Source: Gnetum montanum
Lineage: Eukaryota; Streptophyta; Gnetopsida; Gnetales; Gnetaceae
Reading direction: 5' to 3'
Length of the DNA: 64,000 bases
NCBI GenBank assembly: GCA_015680685.1
Contig: MNCI01015841.1
Span: 29,741 to 93,740 of the forward strand
Shown piece by piece: positions 54,621 through 64,000 of this stretch. The position numbers were made by a program, and so were the translations under genes. The notes under the pieces are model-generated. The model was not told the origin of the DNA. It worked only from the letters and a program-made list of their open reading frames with translations, and searched no databases. Within the stretch, counting starts at the first letter, position 1, and each line of letters opens with the position of its first letter.

Positions 54621-55640
54621 CCTACGATAGCTGAATAAGTGAGGTAGCAAAGCTCACTTAATGCTTTCTTAATCCTTCTAGGAGAGAGAGAATATATTAA
54701 GGAACATGATGAAACTAGTTTTGGTTTTGTTGTTATGAAAACAATTGCGACTAACCATGATGATATGTAGGTTGAATTTCCTACAAGTGTGCTAAGCTTT
54801 AAGGAGAAATTTTCCAAGGAATTCAAGGGGAAATTGGATGGACTACTACCGATGAGGAATGTACAGCATTAGATTAACTTCATCGTTACTTCTATCATTC
54901 CAAATAAGAGAGATTAATAGATGACACCAAATTAGAGGGATAAATTGCAAAGGATAGTAAAGGCACTACTTAAAAATGGCTTTGTGAGGGAATCCATTTC
55001 ACATTGTGTAGTTCTAGTAGTGATAGTACCAAAAAATGATAGTGATGAATGGAGTATGTGCATTGATTTTAGGGTAGTGAATAGGATAATAGTGAGGTAT
55101 AGGTTTCCTATTCCAAGGATGAATGATATCTTTGATGTTCTTACCTTTGCTGAAATTTTTAGCAAAATTGATTTGAAGAGTGGCTACCATCAAATTAGAA
55201 TCAAGCCTACCATGAGTGAAAGAAAACTTTCAAAATACCAGATGGATTGTTTCAGTGGTTGGTGATGCCATTTTGGCTCATGATTGCACCTGCTACATTC
55301 ATGAGATTGATGCATGATGTCTTGAAGGACTTGATGGATAAGTATAGCATTGTCTTTTTTGATGATATTTTGGTGTAGAGCTCTAAAGTGGAAGAGCACT
55401 TGGATCACTTGAGGATGGTGTGCCTTAAGTTGGAGGAGGCACAATTGGTGATCAAAATGAAGAAAAGTCATTTCTTCAAGAGGGAAATCACATATTTGGA
55501 TCATGTGATTTCTAAAAATGAAATTCGAATGGAAGCTATCAAGGTGAATGTTATTAGGGATTAGTAAAATCCTAAGAATGTTGGGGAGGTAAGATCATTC
55601 CTTTGTTTAGCAAGTTTTTATAGATGGTTTATAAAAAATT
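54621..55640 (+). pseudogene. Reverse transcriptase of element 4
   Basis: The open piece at 54945-55265 contains SHCVVLVVIVPKNDSDEWSM, CIDFRVVNRIIVRYRFPIPR and FSKIDLKSGYHQIRI, the classical Ty3/gypsy RT blocks 1-3. A frame change follows. The catalytic box then reads CIVFFDDILV, TAG, S with FFDD at 55355-55366, so the aspartates are intact. EEHLDHLRMVCLKLEEAQLV-like residues and a YLDHVIS block come next. The enzyme copies the element RNA into DNA; stops and shifts inactivate this copy. Confidence 0.88.
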
Positions 55641-56110
55641 TTAGTGATATTTCATGGCCTATGTTTACTTTGTTGAAGAAAAATAAAGAATTTAGGTGGA
55701 TAATGAAACCCAAAAAAGAATTTAGGTGGAGATGGATGCAAGTAGCCTTTTCATTGGTGGGGTACTTTTACAAGAAGGTAGGATTATTGCTTTCTTTTTT
55801 AAAAAGTTGAATGAGTTAAGGAAAAAATATAGTGTATATGAGAAGTAGTTATATGCTATTCTTCAAGCAATCAAGCATTGGAAGCATTACTTGTTGCCCA
55901 AGAAGTTTACTTTGATGACGGATAATAAAGAACTTCAATTTCTAAACTCACAAAAGAAGTTGAGTGCAAAGCAAATTAAGTGGGTTGCATAGTTATAAGA
56001 GTTCAATTTTTTGTTGAACCACACAAGTGGGAAAGCTAATGTGGTAGCTGATGCATTATCTAGCATGCATATGGTAAATTTTAGCATACCTTATGTGGAA
56101 GGTTAGGTTG
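55641..56110 (+). pseudogene. RNase H region of element 4
   Basis: A small internal duplication (AAAGAATTTAGGTGGA at about 55684 and 55713) breaks the start. The following translation includes EMDASSLFIGGVLLQEG, then EKYSVYEK, TAG, LYAILQAIKHWKHYLLPKKF. ELQFLNSQKKLSAKQIKWVA and ANVVADALSSMHM come next. These match the RNase H fold of Ty3/gypsy elements and its VADALSR ending. It would remove RNA from the cDNA hybrid. Confidence 0.78.
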
Positions 56111-56254
56111 ATTTTGCTTCTTTATATAAGCATGATGTTGATTTTGTGTAGGGTTGGAGGAGCATCAAAGAGCTATTGATGAATAGGATAGATCGTTGGA
56201 GGGACTATCATCTTCAAGATGAACAACTATTTAAGAATGGAAAGGATGTATTTC

Positions 56255-57000
56255 TAATTGTGATTTTAGGAAGAATATTTTGTTTGAAAAACATTGTAGT
56301 GGCATGGTAGGTCACATGGGTAGGGATAAAACATTGGAACTTGTGGGTAGGCACTATATTTGCATGGTATGATAACAAAATTTTCAAAATTTGTGAAGGA
56401 GTGCTTGAAATGTCAGAGGTTCAAAGGAGGTAAAGGTATAGATGGACACTATATACCTTTTCCAATTTCCAAAGGTTCATGGCAAAGTATGTCAATGGAA
56501 TTTGTGAGTGGAATTCCAAAGACCAAGAGTGGGATCAATGCAATTTTTTGTTGTTATGAATAGGTTTTTCAAGTGGCACATTTTATTCCATGCATGAAGG
56601 TGAGTGATGCATTTGATGTTGTAAATTTATTTTTCCAACATGTTGTGAAGTTGCATGGTATTCCTTTGAATATTATTAGTGATAGAGACTCCAAGTTCAC
56701 AAGTCATTTTTTGAGGTTCCTTTGGAAGATTTTAGTGACAAAGTTGAATTTTTCTAGTGCATATCATCCATAGGCTAATGGCCAAATGGAGGTGGTGAAG
56801 AAATCCTTGCTAAACATGTAGAGATGTTTGTGTGATGGATATCCAAATAGGTGGAAAAAATTGTTGTGTCATGTCGAATTTTCATATAATAATGCTTTTC
56901 ATGTTTCAATTGGCAAAAGTCCATTTGAGATGAATTATGGGTTTTATCCAAAGATGGTGGACACTTTAAAGAGCTTTGATGGTGTAGCTTAACTTAGTTC
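56255..57000 (+). pseudogene. Integrase of element 4
   Basis: The zinc-binding part reads GHMGRDKTLELVGRHY and then FVKECLKCQRFKGGKG (HHCC). The core follows with MSMEFVSGIPKTKSGINAIF, where the family has SMDF, so the first catalytic Asp is Glu here. LNIISDRDSKFTSHF keeps the second Asp. After TAG at 56771-56773, in the HPQANGQ motif, GQMEVVKKSL keeps the Glu. FSYNNAFHVSIGKSPFEMNY follows. Stops and shifts are few, and ORFs at 56360-56563 and 56573-56773 remain open. The enzyme would integrate the cDNA. Confidence 0.85.
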
Positions 57001-57477
57001 TAATTTTGTGCAAGAGACGAGGGATCTCCATGTACAAGTAAAATCAAATTTGAAGAGAGAGCCCTCAAGAGGAATGTGAGAAAGTGGAAGTCTAATTTTG
57101 TTGTTGGTGACTTAGTTTGTATACACTTGAAGAAGAAGCAATCGAGAGGTGTTAACTTCTTCAAATTAAAAGCAAAGAAGATGGGGCCTTTCAAAATCAG
57201 GGCTAAAATTAATGCTAACACTTTTTAGATTGATTTACCAAATGATGTTGGTGTGTATTTTGTATTTAATGTTTTAGATCTTGTGTACTATCATAGACTA
57301 GTTGATAAGGAGACAATTGTTCTCAAGTGGAGGAAAGCTTCTATCACTTGGGGAGTTAAGAGGCATGAATTCTTGATCCATTGGGATGATCAATCCATTG
57401 CTAATGTTGTATGGGTTCATAAAACCAACCTTGTTGAGTTAAGAATGCCTTCTACCCTTACTCCCTTTTTCACATGA
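57001..57477 (+). pseudogene. Integrase C-terminus and chromodomain-like tail of element 4
   Basis: After a frame change, the GDLVCIHLKKKQSRGVNFFKLKAKKMGPFKI-type beta region (57100-57200) matches the DNA-binding C-terminus of Ty3/gypsy integrases. The open frame at 57253-57477 includes KRHEFLIHWDDQSIANVVW and VHKTNLVEL, in the pattern of a divergent chromodomain (E-LV-W---P---ATW-----L). Such tails direct chromoviruses to particular chromatin. The aromatic cage is not convincingly complete, so histone binding is uncertain. Confidence 0.65.
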
Positions 57478-57486
57478 GTTCACATT

Positions 57487-57503
57487 TTGAGGGGTGGGAG
57501 AGT
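57487..57503 (+). promoter_or_regulatory. Polypurine tract of element 4
   Basis: TTGAGGGGTGGGAGAGT lies directly before the 3' LTR and would prime plus-strand DNA synthesis. Confidence 0.75.
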
Positions 57504-58545
57504 TGGTGTAGGAACACCTCTTTCGATTCCCTTGTGCTTGTCCTAAAAGTTGTTTTTATAGGTTTTGTGCTTGAAGAATACCTAGACATGTGTGTCCAAT
57601 TTTTGTGTGTCTTCTTATGTTAAGTTTTGATGATGATGATTCTTGGATGTTTTGGCATGTTTGGAGGTGTTTTTGGATCATTTTGATAAGTTTAGGAGGT
57701 TCCAACATCTATGGGGACTTGTTGGAAGGTATCTGGAGGCACTAGGCATCAAAATAAGCATTTTTATTCTTGGAACCTATAGCATAGATGTCTCCCTAGC
57801 AAGAGAGACGTTTTAATTGAAGTGTAGACATCCTAAGACTAGAGTAGATGTCTACTAAAAATAGTAAACATCTCTCTTGAAAGTAGGGTTTTCATAGTAG
57901 ATGTCTACATGAAACCAGATAGATTTATGTCGGTGAGGGAAAAAAGCTCCAATGTGACATTTTAATTGGGAAACATTCAAAAGACTCAACATCCTTATGG
58001 AAAACATCTAGGAAGGAAGATAGGAAGCTTCCTAGGATTTGTGATCTTTATAATTATTTATGTATCCATCCATGAGAAAAGAGGAGAGATGGTATGCAAG
58101 GAGAGAGCTTGTATGTAGCAAGAGTGAGAGAAAATGTGCTTGAGAGTGGAAAGATCAGCAAGAGAGTGTGAGCTAGCACATTGTGTAAGTGAAATTGGTG
58201 ATTTCAACTTCAAGATCAGCTTGTGGTATTTTGATCTATGTGTTGTATTCTCTTGTATCTCACTTGTGAGATGAGATCTTAGTTCTGGGTTGTGGGAGAG
58301 ATTTCTATTGGTTGTGTCTTTCATGAAGAATAATTATTTTATGATTGTAGAGACTCATGATTTGCAATATTGTTTGAGTATGATTGGTTTTTGAATGCTT
58401 GTGAATTGTGTGAACCGTATTGTAATATTTTAATAATTTATTTGAAGATAGCTAGTTTTCTTGATTTCTTTCAAATGAATATCTTTGCATAATATCTAGA
58501 TTCAATCAATTGAAGGTGACTTATTTGTGGAGTGAACCTACTCCA
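57504..58545 (+). repeat. 3' LTR of element 4
   Basis: This 1042-bp copy of the LTR starts TGGTGTAGGAACACC, where GGTGT and ACACC form a small hairpin, and ends GTGAACCTACTCCA. Confidence 0.9.
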
Positions 58546-58550
58546 AAATT
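58546..58550. repeat. Target-site duplication of element 4, right copy
   Basis: AAATT equals 51688-51692. Confidence 0.85.
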
Positions 58551-59984
58551 TTTCATATGAAATATATAGAATCTAATCATATTCCTAAAGAAAATTTGAT
58601 AAATTTATCTTTGTCTAATTTTGGGGGTGTGACAGTACATCTGTTATTTTATTTTAATTGTTTCTATAGATATGATATTAACATGATTCCTTATTTTATT
58701 TTAAAGTTATTGCACTCATAGAGTCAATCCTAGTGATCATAGCAAAAGTTGTAAAAGATGCAAGTGGTATTATTTTAATAGTAGTATATAGTCTTAATGT
58801 GATATGAGACATATGCTAGGCTATGGAACATGTACGACACAGAGTAGTAGATTAGTAATAAATTATCTCAACATGGTGTGGGACACGAGTAAGGATGAAT
58901 TAGATGTCTTGGAATTTGGTGTGCATATGTGATTGTTTTAAGATTCTAATGAGGTCTTAATCCTCTAGGAAGACTTAGAAATAATTACATGGGAATACTT
59001 CTATATGAGAGTGAAACCTAGTTAGGACTTAGGACATAGGATTATAGTCAATAGGTTACGTAGTTTTAAGGAGAAGTAGAGGTGATTATGGTGGCTCCTA
59101 TCATGATTCTCATAAAGATAATTCTTGGTGTAGGAACACCTCCCATTCCTTTGATGTTTTTGTAAAATTTTTTTATCTTTTATTCCAAGGGATTTTTCCT
59201 AAAAATTTTTGTTTTGATTAGAGGTTTTGATGTTGAATTGGTAATTATGTCTATGATGTAGCTTGTAGTTTCTTGTAATTTTAGGTTATGAGTAAGTTGC
59301 ATCTTGTGGTAAGTTAAAAGTTAATTTTTGAAGAGAATTTGACCTAAATAGAAAAGTACAATGATAGTGTGATATGTAGGGATTCATAGTCTATTTAAAG
59401 AAACTATTGAATATCGATAGTCACAACCAATTACATTGAGAATGAGGATGGTTGTAACAGCTAAAAAATTTAGTGCTCAAAAATTGAAAATTTCATAATA
59501 GAAATAGTTTAACCCTAGATCCATGGGCCTCTAAAGAGGCTATGGAGCATGTCAAATGATCTGTTGATCACTTGAGGGCTTATACATCTATTACTATGAT
59601 GTGAAATAAGAATAAAAATGTATGCAATGGTAATTCAAATGCCAAATCCAAGAATAGAGAAAAGTAAAAACAAATGTGGTAAACAAAGGAAACTGAAAAC
59701 TTTGCATTAAATATGAGAAAAAATTCATTGGAAATCCAAGTTTAAAGAATACAAGTTGTAAGCCTTAAAATCCTAAGAGCTCAAAGAATCTCCTTTGAGT
59801 TTGATGTAGATGGTAGGATGTGCTCTGCAACTAGATCTGTACTTGAATATCCCAAATGATCTACTCTTGAACTAAGTCTACCATAGGTTCTTTCTATTAC
59901 AATGATTTGCATTGAGGGGAAAATGTCTATGGACTCTTGACCATTTGCATTACTTTGAAAGTCTCAAGTTTTTCCTAAATGAAA
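58551..59984. other. AT-rich spacer with a short LTR-like fragment
   Basis: No gene was recognised. At about 59127-59153 the sequence TTGGTGTAGGAACACCTCC repeats the start of the element 4 3' LTR and then diverges, so it may be the end of a related, older LTR. A TTTTGGGGGTGTGACAG word at about 58619-58635 resembles a purine tract with an LTR start, but no partner was found. Confidence 0.45.
59127..59153 (+). repeat. Fragment related to the element 4 LTR start
   Basis: About 19-20 bases match 57503-57522 almost exactly, with partial similarity in the next few. The rest of the LTR is absent. Confidence 0.5.
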
Positions 59985-60130
59985 TGGTTGAAAATTGTCT
60001 CCTCCACCTCCATGGTTTGCACATCTTTGTCCTTGGTTGCCTTGTGAGGTGAACATTCCTATTGCTTATGTTCCCATTCTCCTCCACATTTGAAGCACTA
60101 TAGTTTGGATAAGCTACTACCTTGAATTCA
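59985..60130 (-). pseudogene. Antisense fragment of the element 4 family gag (Cys knuckle)
   Basis: The minus strand aligns with element 4 at about 54010-54150. It reads CFKCGGEWEHK, Gln, TAG, EC, an intact C-x2-C-x5-H-x4-C knuckle apart from the stop. Downstream HKATKDKDVQTMEVEE matches HKAAKDKDVQAIKVEE of element 4. It shows the five bases that element 4 has lost. It is an isolated piece of a second copy. Confidence 0.8.
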
Positions 60131-60399
60131 TAGAATTCAGGAACAAATGATGTGGAATATATAAGCATAAGGTAATGATACTAACTTAATTGATGGAAAA
60201 CAAATATCATGGAAAAACACTAGTCTAATTCATTTGAGCTATGGAAAAATGTTAATGGACATCCACATCTTCTTGTAAGTGAATGATAGATCCTAGAAAT
60301 TACATTTGATAAGATAGAATACATAGCAATGATTAAAGATTGCATTAGATCCCACATTAAGGTGTGGTAAAAGGTGATATAAGATCTTTAGGAAAATGA
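60131..60399. other. Spacer, nothing recognised
   Basis: AT-rich sequence without motifs. Confidence 0.4.
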
Positions 60400-62130
60400 T
60401 AAGCAAGAGTGGAATGAAAAAATAAATTAATAGAAAACTATTTTAGAAAATTTAAAATATTTCTAGGAGAGAGTATTATGTAGGGATGCTATTATAGAGC
60501 ATTTATGGCTATAAACTATTTAGCTAGATATTGTGAGTCCAAGAGTAGACATTGAAGAAACTCAAGGGAAGGAATAGGAAGCAACATATGTTGGGTTAAG
60601 GAATAAGAGACCAAAGAGGTTGTTTAATTTATTTAATAATATTAGCAATGGAATGATGCTTTTGGTTAGGCTAGGGGATGGAAATGAAGAAGAAATTATA
60701 TGGGTGGTAGAGCAAAAAACATTGAATCAAGGGATGACATTATAATAGACATAGCAATGGATTGGTTTGTACCAAAATCAATAGTAGAGAATAAATGGAT
60801 GGATTATGAATGGATATATAATCTAAGGGATAATGAGGTTAGAAAAATGGAACCTAGTTTAGTTGTTTATGCATGGATGAGCAAAAACGAAGATGGAAAA
60901 AAAGGTAAGACTAAATAAGAAAACAAAATTTATAGACAAAGACATGTTGTGGCAATCAAAGAAAGAAAATGCTAATACTTATTATATGAATATAATTAGA
61001 TATGAATAGAATGATATGTGAATATAACAAAGTCTCCTTGTACATTCCTTATTTTTGATTAAAAGGAATATTTTGTTAGAAAGGATTAGACTAACTATAT
61101 TGAAGTTTCTATTAATATGTTCTTCGTAATATATAAGTACTTCCTTTTTAGTATGAATGAAAATAGTGGAATGGTACAAATTTATTATTCTCAATTTAAA
61201 AAATGTAGTAATTTGAACATATATTTTCATGTATGAAGAGATTATTACTCATTAATAAAAAATTTAATAATTTTAAAACATCAAAAAGTAAAGGTACATT
61301 CCAAATATAACAAAAATCTTCCTATAAAAATATTGATCCATAGAGTGAATAGGAAGACCCGAAAATCTCAATGGAAGAGCTCTCTAAAACTTTGTTAACT
61401 CTAATTACAAACTTGAAGCAAGTTACTAGGAAGAAGATTGCTACACTGAAGGGTTTCATGAAAAGAAAAGAGCTAGAAAATCATTAGCTTAAGGAAGAGA
61501 ATGCTAGATTAGCAAAATGAAATAAAGAGCTCAAGATTAAGAAGGAGATCAAAGAATCAATCATTAAAGATAAAGTGTATTAGATTAAAAGCAAGAAAGA
61601 GCTGAACCAAAGGATGCAGTAAAAGCTTGAAGAGGCAAAGTTAAAATTTAGGATTGATTTGTCTTGCATTGAGAACATTAGATTCTATGATCTTATGGCA
61701 TAACTAAAAGATATAAAAGTTAAATTTTCTTTGATCCAGGAAAAATTGAGCTATGTTAAATCTCAAGGTCTTGCTTATGACCATGTTTTGGGTACAAGAA
61801 AAATTTTGGAAGATAAAGCTAGAGGGTTGAGGAGGAAGTTATCACCGATTGAGGTGGAGTTATTAGATGGGATAATGATGGTAGTAGTGCTATTGGGGAG
61901 GCTCATAAATCCAAAACAACTTTTGAAGATAAAATGGTTAAATTTAGTGAGTATAAGGAAAAGATGAAAAAAAAAATAGTTTCAGTGATAATAGAATCTG
62001 ATATCATTGAGTGCAACACAAAAGATATCATAGTCAAAGTTAAGAATCCAAATAAAGGCTCATGGAATGAAGTGTTCAAAGTTATCTTTGAATTTGGTAA
62101 ACTCCACAAGCAGCTTGAGTTCAATAATTA
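60400..62130 (+). pseudogene. Unidentified charged/coiled-coil ORF relic
   Basis: An open piece at 60700-60918 reads MGGRAKNIESRDDIIIDIAM, then WFVPKSIVENKWMDYEWIYN, and is followed by Lys-rich residues. From 61370 to about 62130 two frames, broken by a few stops, give Lys/Glu/Leu-rich stretches. Examples are LKQVTRKKIATLKGFMKRKE, NKELKIKKEIKESI and QEKLSYVKSQGLAYDHVLGT. These look like a long coiled coil. The codon pattern is too ordered for chance, but I do not recognise the family. The character resembles the relic in element 3 (43.5-45.2 kb), though I could not align the two. It could be an exon of a decayed host gene or an extra ORF of a lost retroelement. Confidence 0.4.
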
Positions 62131-64000
62131 GTTATTCAATAAAATGAATTTGGTCTAGTATCTTGAAGCATTGGGCTCTTGTGAGGATACAATCAAAAAA
62201 ATATTTTTCCAATTTTTAGTCAATTAATCTTGAATTAGTTATAACTAATTTATGCCTCAAAACCTATAACAGGTTGAGACATGTTAATTATAAATGGGAG
62301 AGGCAAGGAAGCTAGAAGGAACTAACACTTGGACATTAGAGATAGATTTTTGTACAATTACATTTTAAGTTAAAACTTGATTCAACTCATTTACTTCTAT
62401 TCAGTGAGTTATCTTTAGTTTTCTACTTTATCATAGTTGCTTAGCTAGTAGTCAAGATAATAGTATGTCTTGTAGCTTATTTGTTGCAATTGTTTAATTA
62501 CTTGTTTGAGCTAAGGATTTAGCAATTTTTGATATTATTGATGGATTCAAACAACTTCATTTTCCAAAGTATTTACTCATGTCAATGGTAGCTTGTCTTC
62601 AATGTTTAAGATTTTATGTAATTTTACTATTTTATTTTTATGAATCCATTGAATCTTACTCTATTTATAGTTTTTCTCATGGAACTTTCTCTCTAGAAGA
62701 GATTTGTGATAGATCTGTTGAATTACACTTAAGCATTAAACAAAACGATGATTTGTACATGTAGCATATGATTGAGATTACATAGACTAAGTAGCTATGA
62801 TATAGGTGGAAGTTTATTTACCTACAAAATAAAGTATAAGAGGTGAGTATTTTCATAAAATTAAAATTTTTTTAAGCTCCCAAAATAAAATATTATGAAA
62901 TTTATACTAAATATTAGTTCAAAACATTTAGTTCTCTACAACCACTAAGTTTATTTGAAGGAATCTAGGCCTTGATGTTTCTAGAAACTAGCAAATACCT
63001 AAACTTGAGTTTTTGAAAGAGCTCTCAGTCTTGTGATTATTACTTCAAGGAGGAGATAAATGTTGACATTAAATAAACCTTTTCCCCACCCATAGTTTCT
63101 TGTCACTAGGAAAGGAATAAATTATCAATGGTAGCCCTAAGTTTATGCCAACTCTATACAAACAACAAACATATGACTCTAAAAATATATCAAAATAAAA
63201 TGATGATGATGATGGAGGAACACAAAAAATAATCCAACAAGTCCAAATGACTAAAATATTCAACATGGTTTAACAATAAACTCAAAGATCATTTCTAAGA
63301 ACCTACCAATCTCAAAAGTAGTCCATTGGTATCAAACATTATCCAAGGATGTCAAAAGATGTTAAACTAACTACAAAATATAAGAATATATTGAAAAAAG
63401 AAAAAATTCAAAACCATAACTTCATTATGGTTCATGATGGTTGACCATGGTCTTGCTACAATCTAGCTATGACTTGTGATTTACATAGAGTTTCAAATTT
63501 AGTTGTTAAATAAAGAGAATAATACTTTATCTCTAATAATAGCTTGATCATGACTTGAATATGACTTGTGGTCTTAGACCATTACCTAATCTTGATTTTT
63601 GGTTGGTCACAAATGATCTAAAATATCTTAGAATTACACAAATATTATGAAAGAATTATCTATAACTTCACTCTAACTTGTGGTGGAATACCATGAATAG
63701 ATCATGAGTAGTGGTATTATAAGTTTCGCAATCTAAAACAAAAAATGTAATTCTAAAGGTATAGGATAATCATTATCTTATAATAATTCATGTTATAAGA
63801 TCATGATCTAACCACTACTCATGATCTATATTGATAATTTCACCAAAGATGTATGGTTAAACTATGGTTATGGCACAAACTCTAAGATGGAAGAAAATTT
63901 ATATAAAACAACAACCAATAATTCTAGAATAGATAGGAAATAAAGACAAGAAGTCATAAACCTCCTAATTAAGGATAAACACAAAAAATAATAGATGCTA
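62131..64000. other. AT-rich spacer to the window end
   Basis: No gene or element was recognised. Between 63420 and 63840 short words such as GATCATGACTTG and CTATGACTTGTG recur irregularly in both strands, perhaps an old repeat. Confidence 0.4.

Larger units (their letters stand above)
51693..58545 (+). mobile_element. Full-length chromovirus-like Ty3/gypsy element (element 4)
   Basis: LTRs of 1039 bp (51693-52731) and 1042 bp (57504-58545) start TGGTG and end CTACTCCA. They are flanked by AAATT duplications. Between them on the plus strand are an initiator-Met-type primer site, gag, protease, RT, RNase H, integrase and a chromodomain-like tail, then a purine tract. The order and the tail indicate the chromovirus branch. 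All ORFs carry stops, mostly TAG, and some shifts. The LTRs differ visibly by substitutions and indels, so the insertion is not recent. Confidence 0.92.

Overview
The window is nuclear DNA from a seed plant with a large, repeat-rich genome. It shows plant-type spliced exons, plant-lineage Ty3/gypsy families (Tat/Ogre-like, Athila-like, chromovirus-like), a plant L1-type LINE and AT-rich spacers. A gymnosperm is plausible but not proven. There is no prokaryotic gene organisation, no rRNA or tRNA gene that I can recognise, no CRISPR array, and no intact host gene. Almost all recognisable coding sequence is decayed retrotransposon.

Layout. (1) 1-4965, minus strand: the 5' part of a Tat/Ogre-like element with a putative LTR, primer binding site, repeat-filled leader, N-terminal gag ORF, and a gag frame that runs off the window edge just as the protease begins. 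(2) About 5010-9470, plus strand: a decayed L1-type LINE ending in a poly(A) tract. (3) 12505-13315, plus strand: the last four exons of a GONST-type nucleotide-sugar (GDP-mannose) transporter gene, carrying an in-frame TAG. (4) 17012-27193, minus strand: a structurally complete Athila-like element with both LTRs and a perfect 5-bp target duplication ATTGA. (5) 27976-28530, plus strand: a degenerate DUF946/VPS62-like pseudogene. (6) 29398-46324, plus strand: a second Athila-like element with a perfect TTTAG duplication. It lacks reverse transcriptase and integrase and is split by (7), a third related element at 36762-43508 that also carries only gag and protease. (8) 51693-58545, plus strand: a chromovirus-like Ty3/gypsy element with a perfect AAATT duplication. 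(9) 58551-64000: fragments, including an antisense piece of the element (8) gag and a coiled-coil ORF relic.

How the pieces relate. The three Athila-like elements share gag, protease, LTR architecture, a tRNA-Asp-type primer site and a conserved 3' untranslated block. Only the 17-27 kb element still has pol. The other two look like non-autonomous gag-pro derivatives that would have needed pol in trans. In all three, the short U3 segment upstream of the TATA box holds imperfect palindromes whose copy number differs between the two LTRs of the same element. Many in-frame stops are TAG where the family has Gln, which fits CAG-to-TAG decay at methylated CHG sites.

Assembly caveats. There are two N gaps (32311-32710 and 50086-50410) and five single Ns. 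Three of the single Ns are flanked by 41-47 bp direct copies of the same sequence, so they look like unmerged contig ends. I found no convincing new biological system. The most interesting signals are the unstable U3 palindromes, the GCGTATACGC minisatellite in the Tat-like LTR, the nested pol-less elements and the coiled-coil relic carried by the second Athila-like element.
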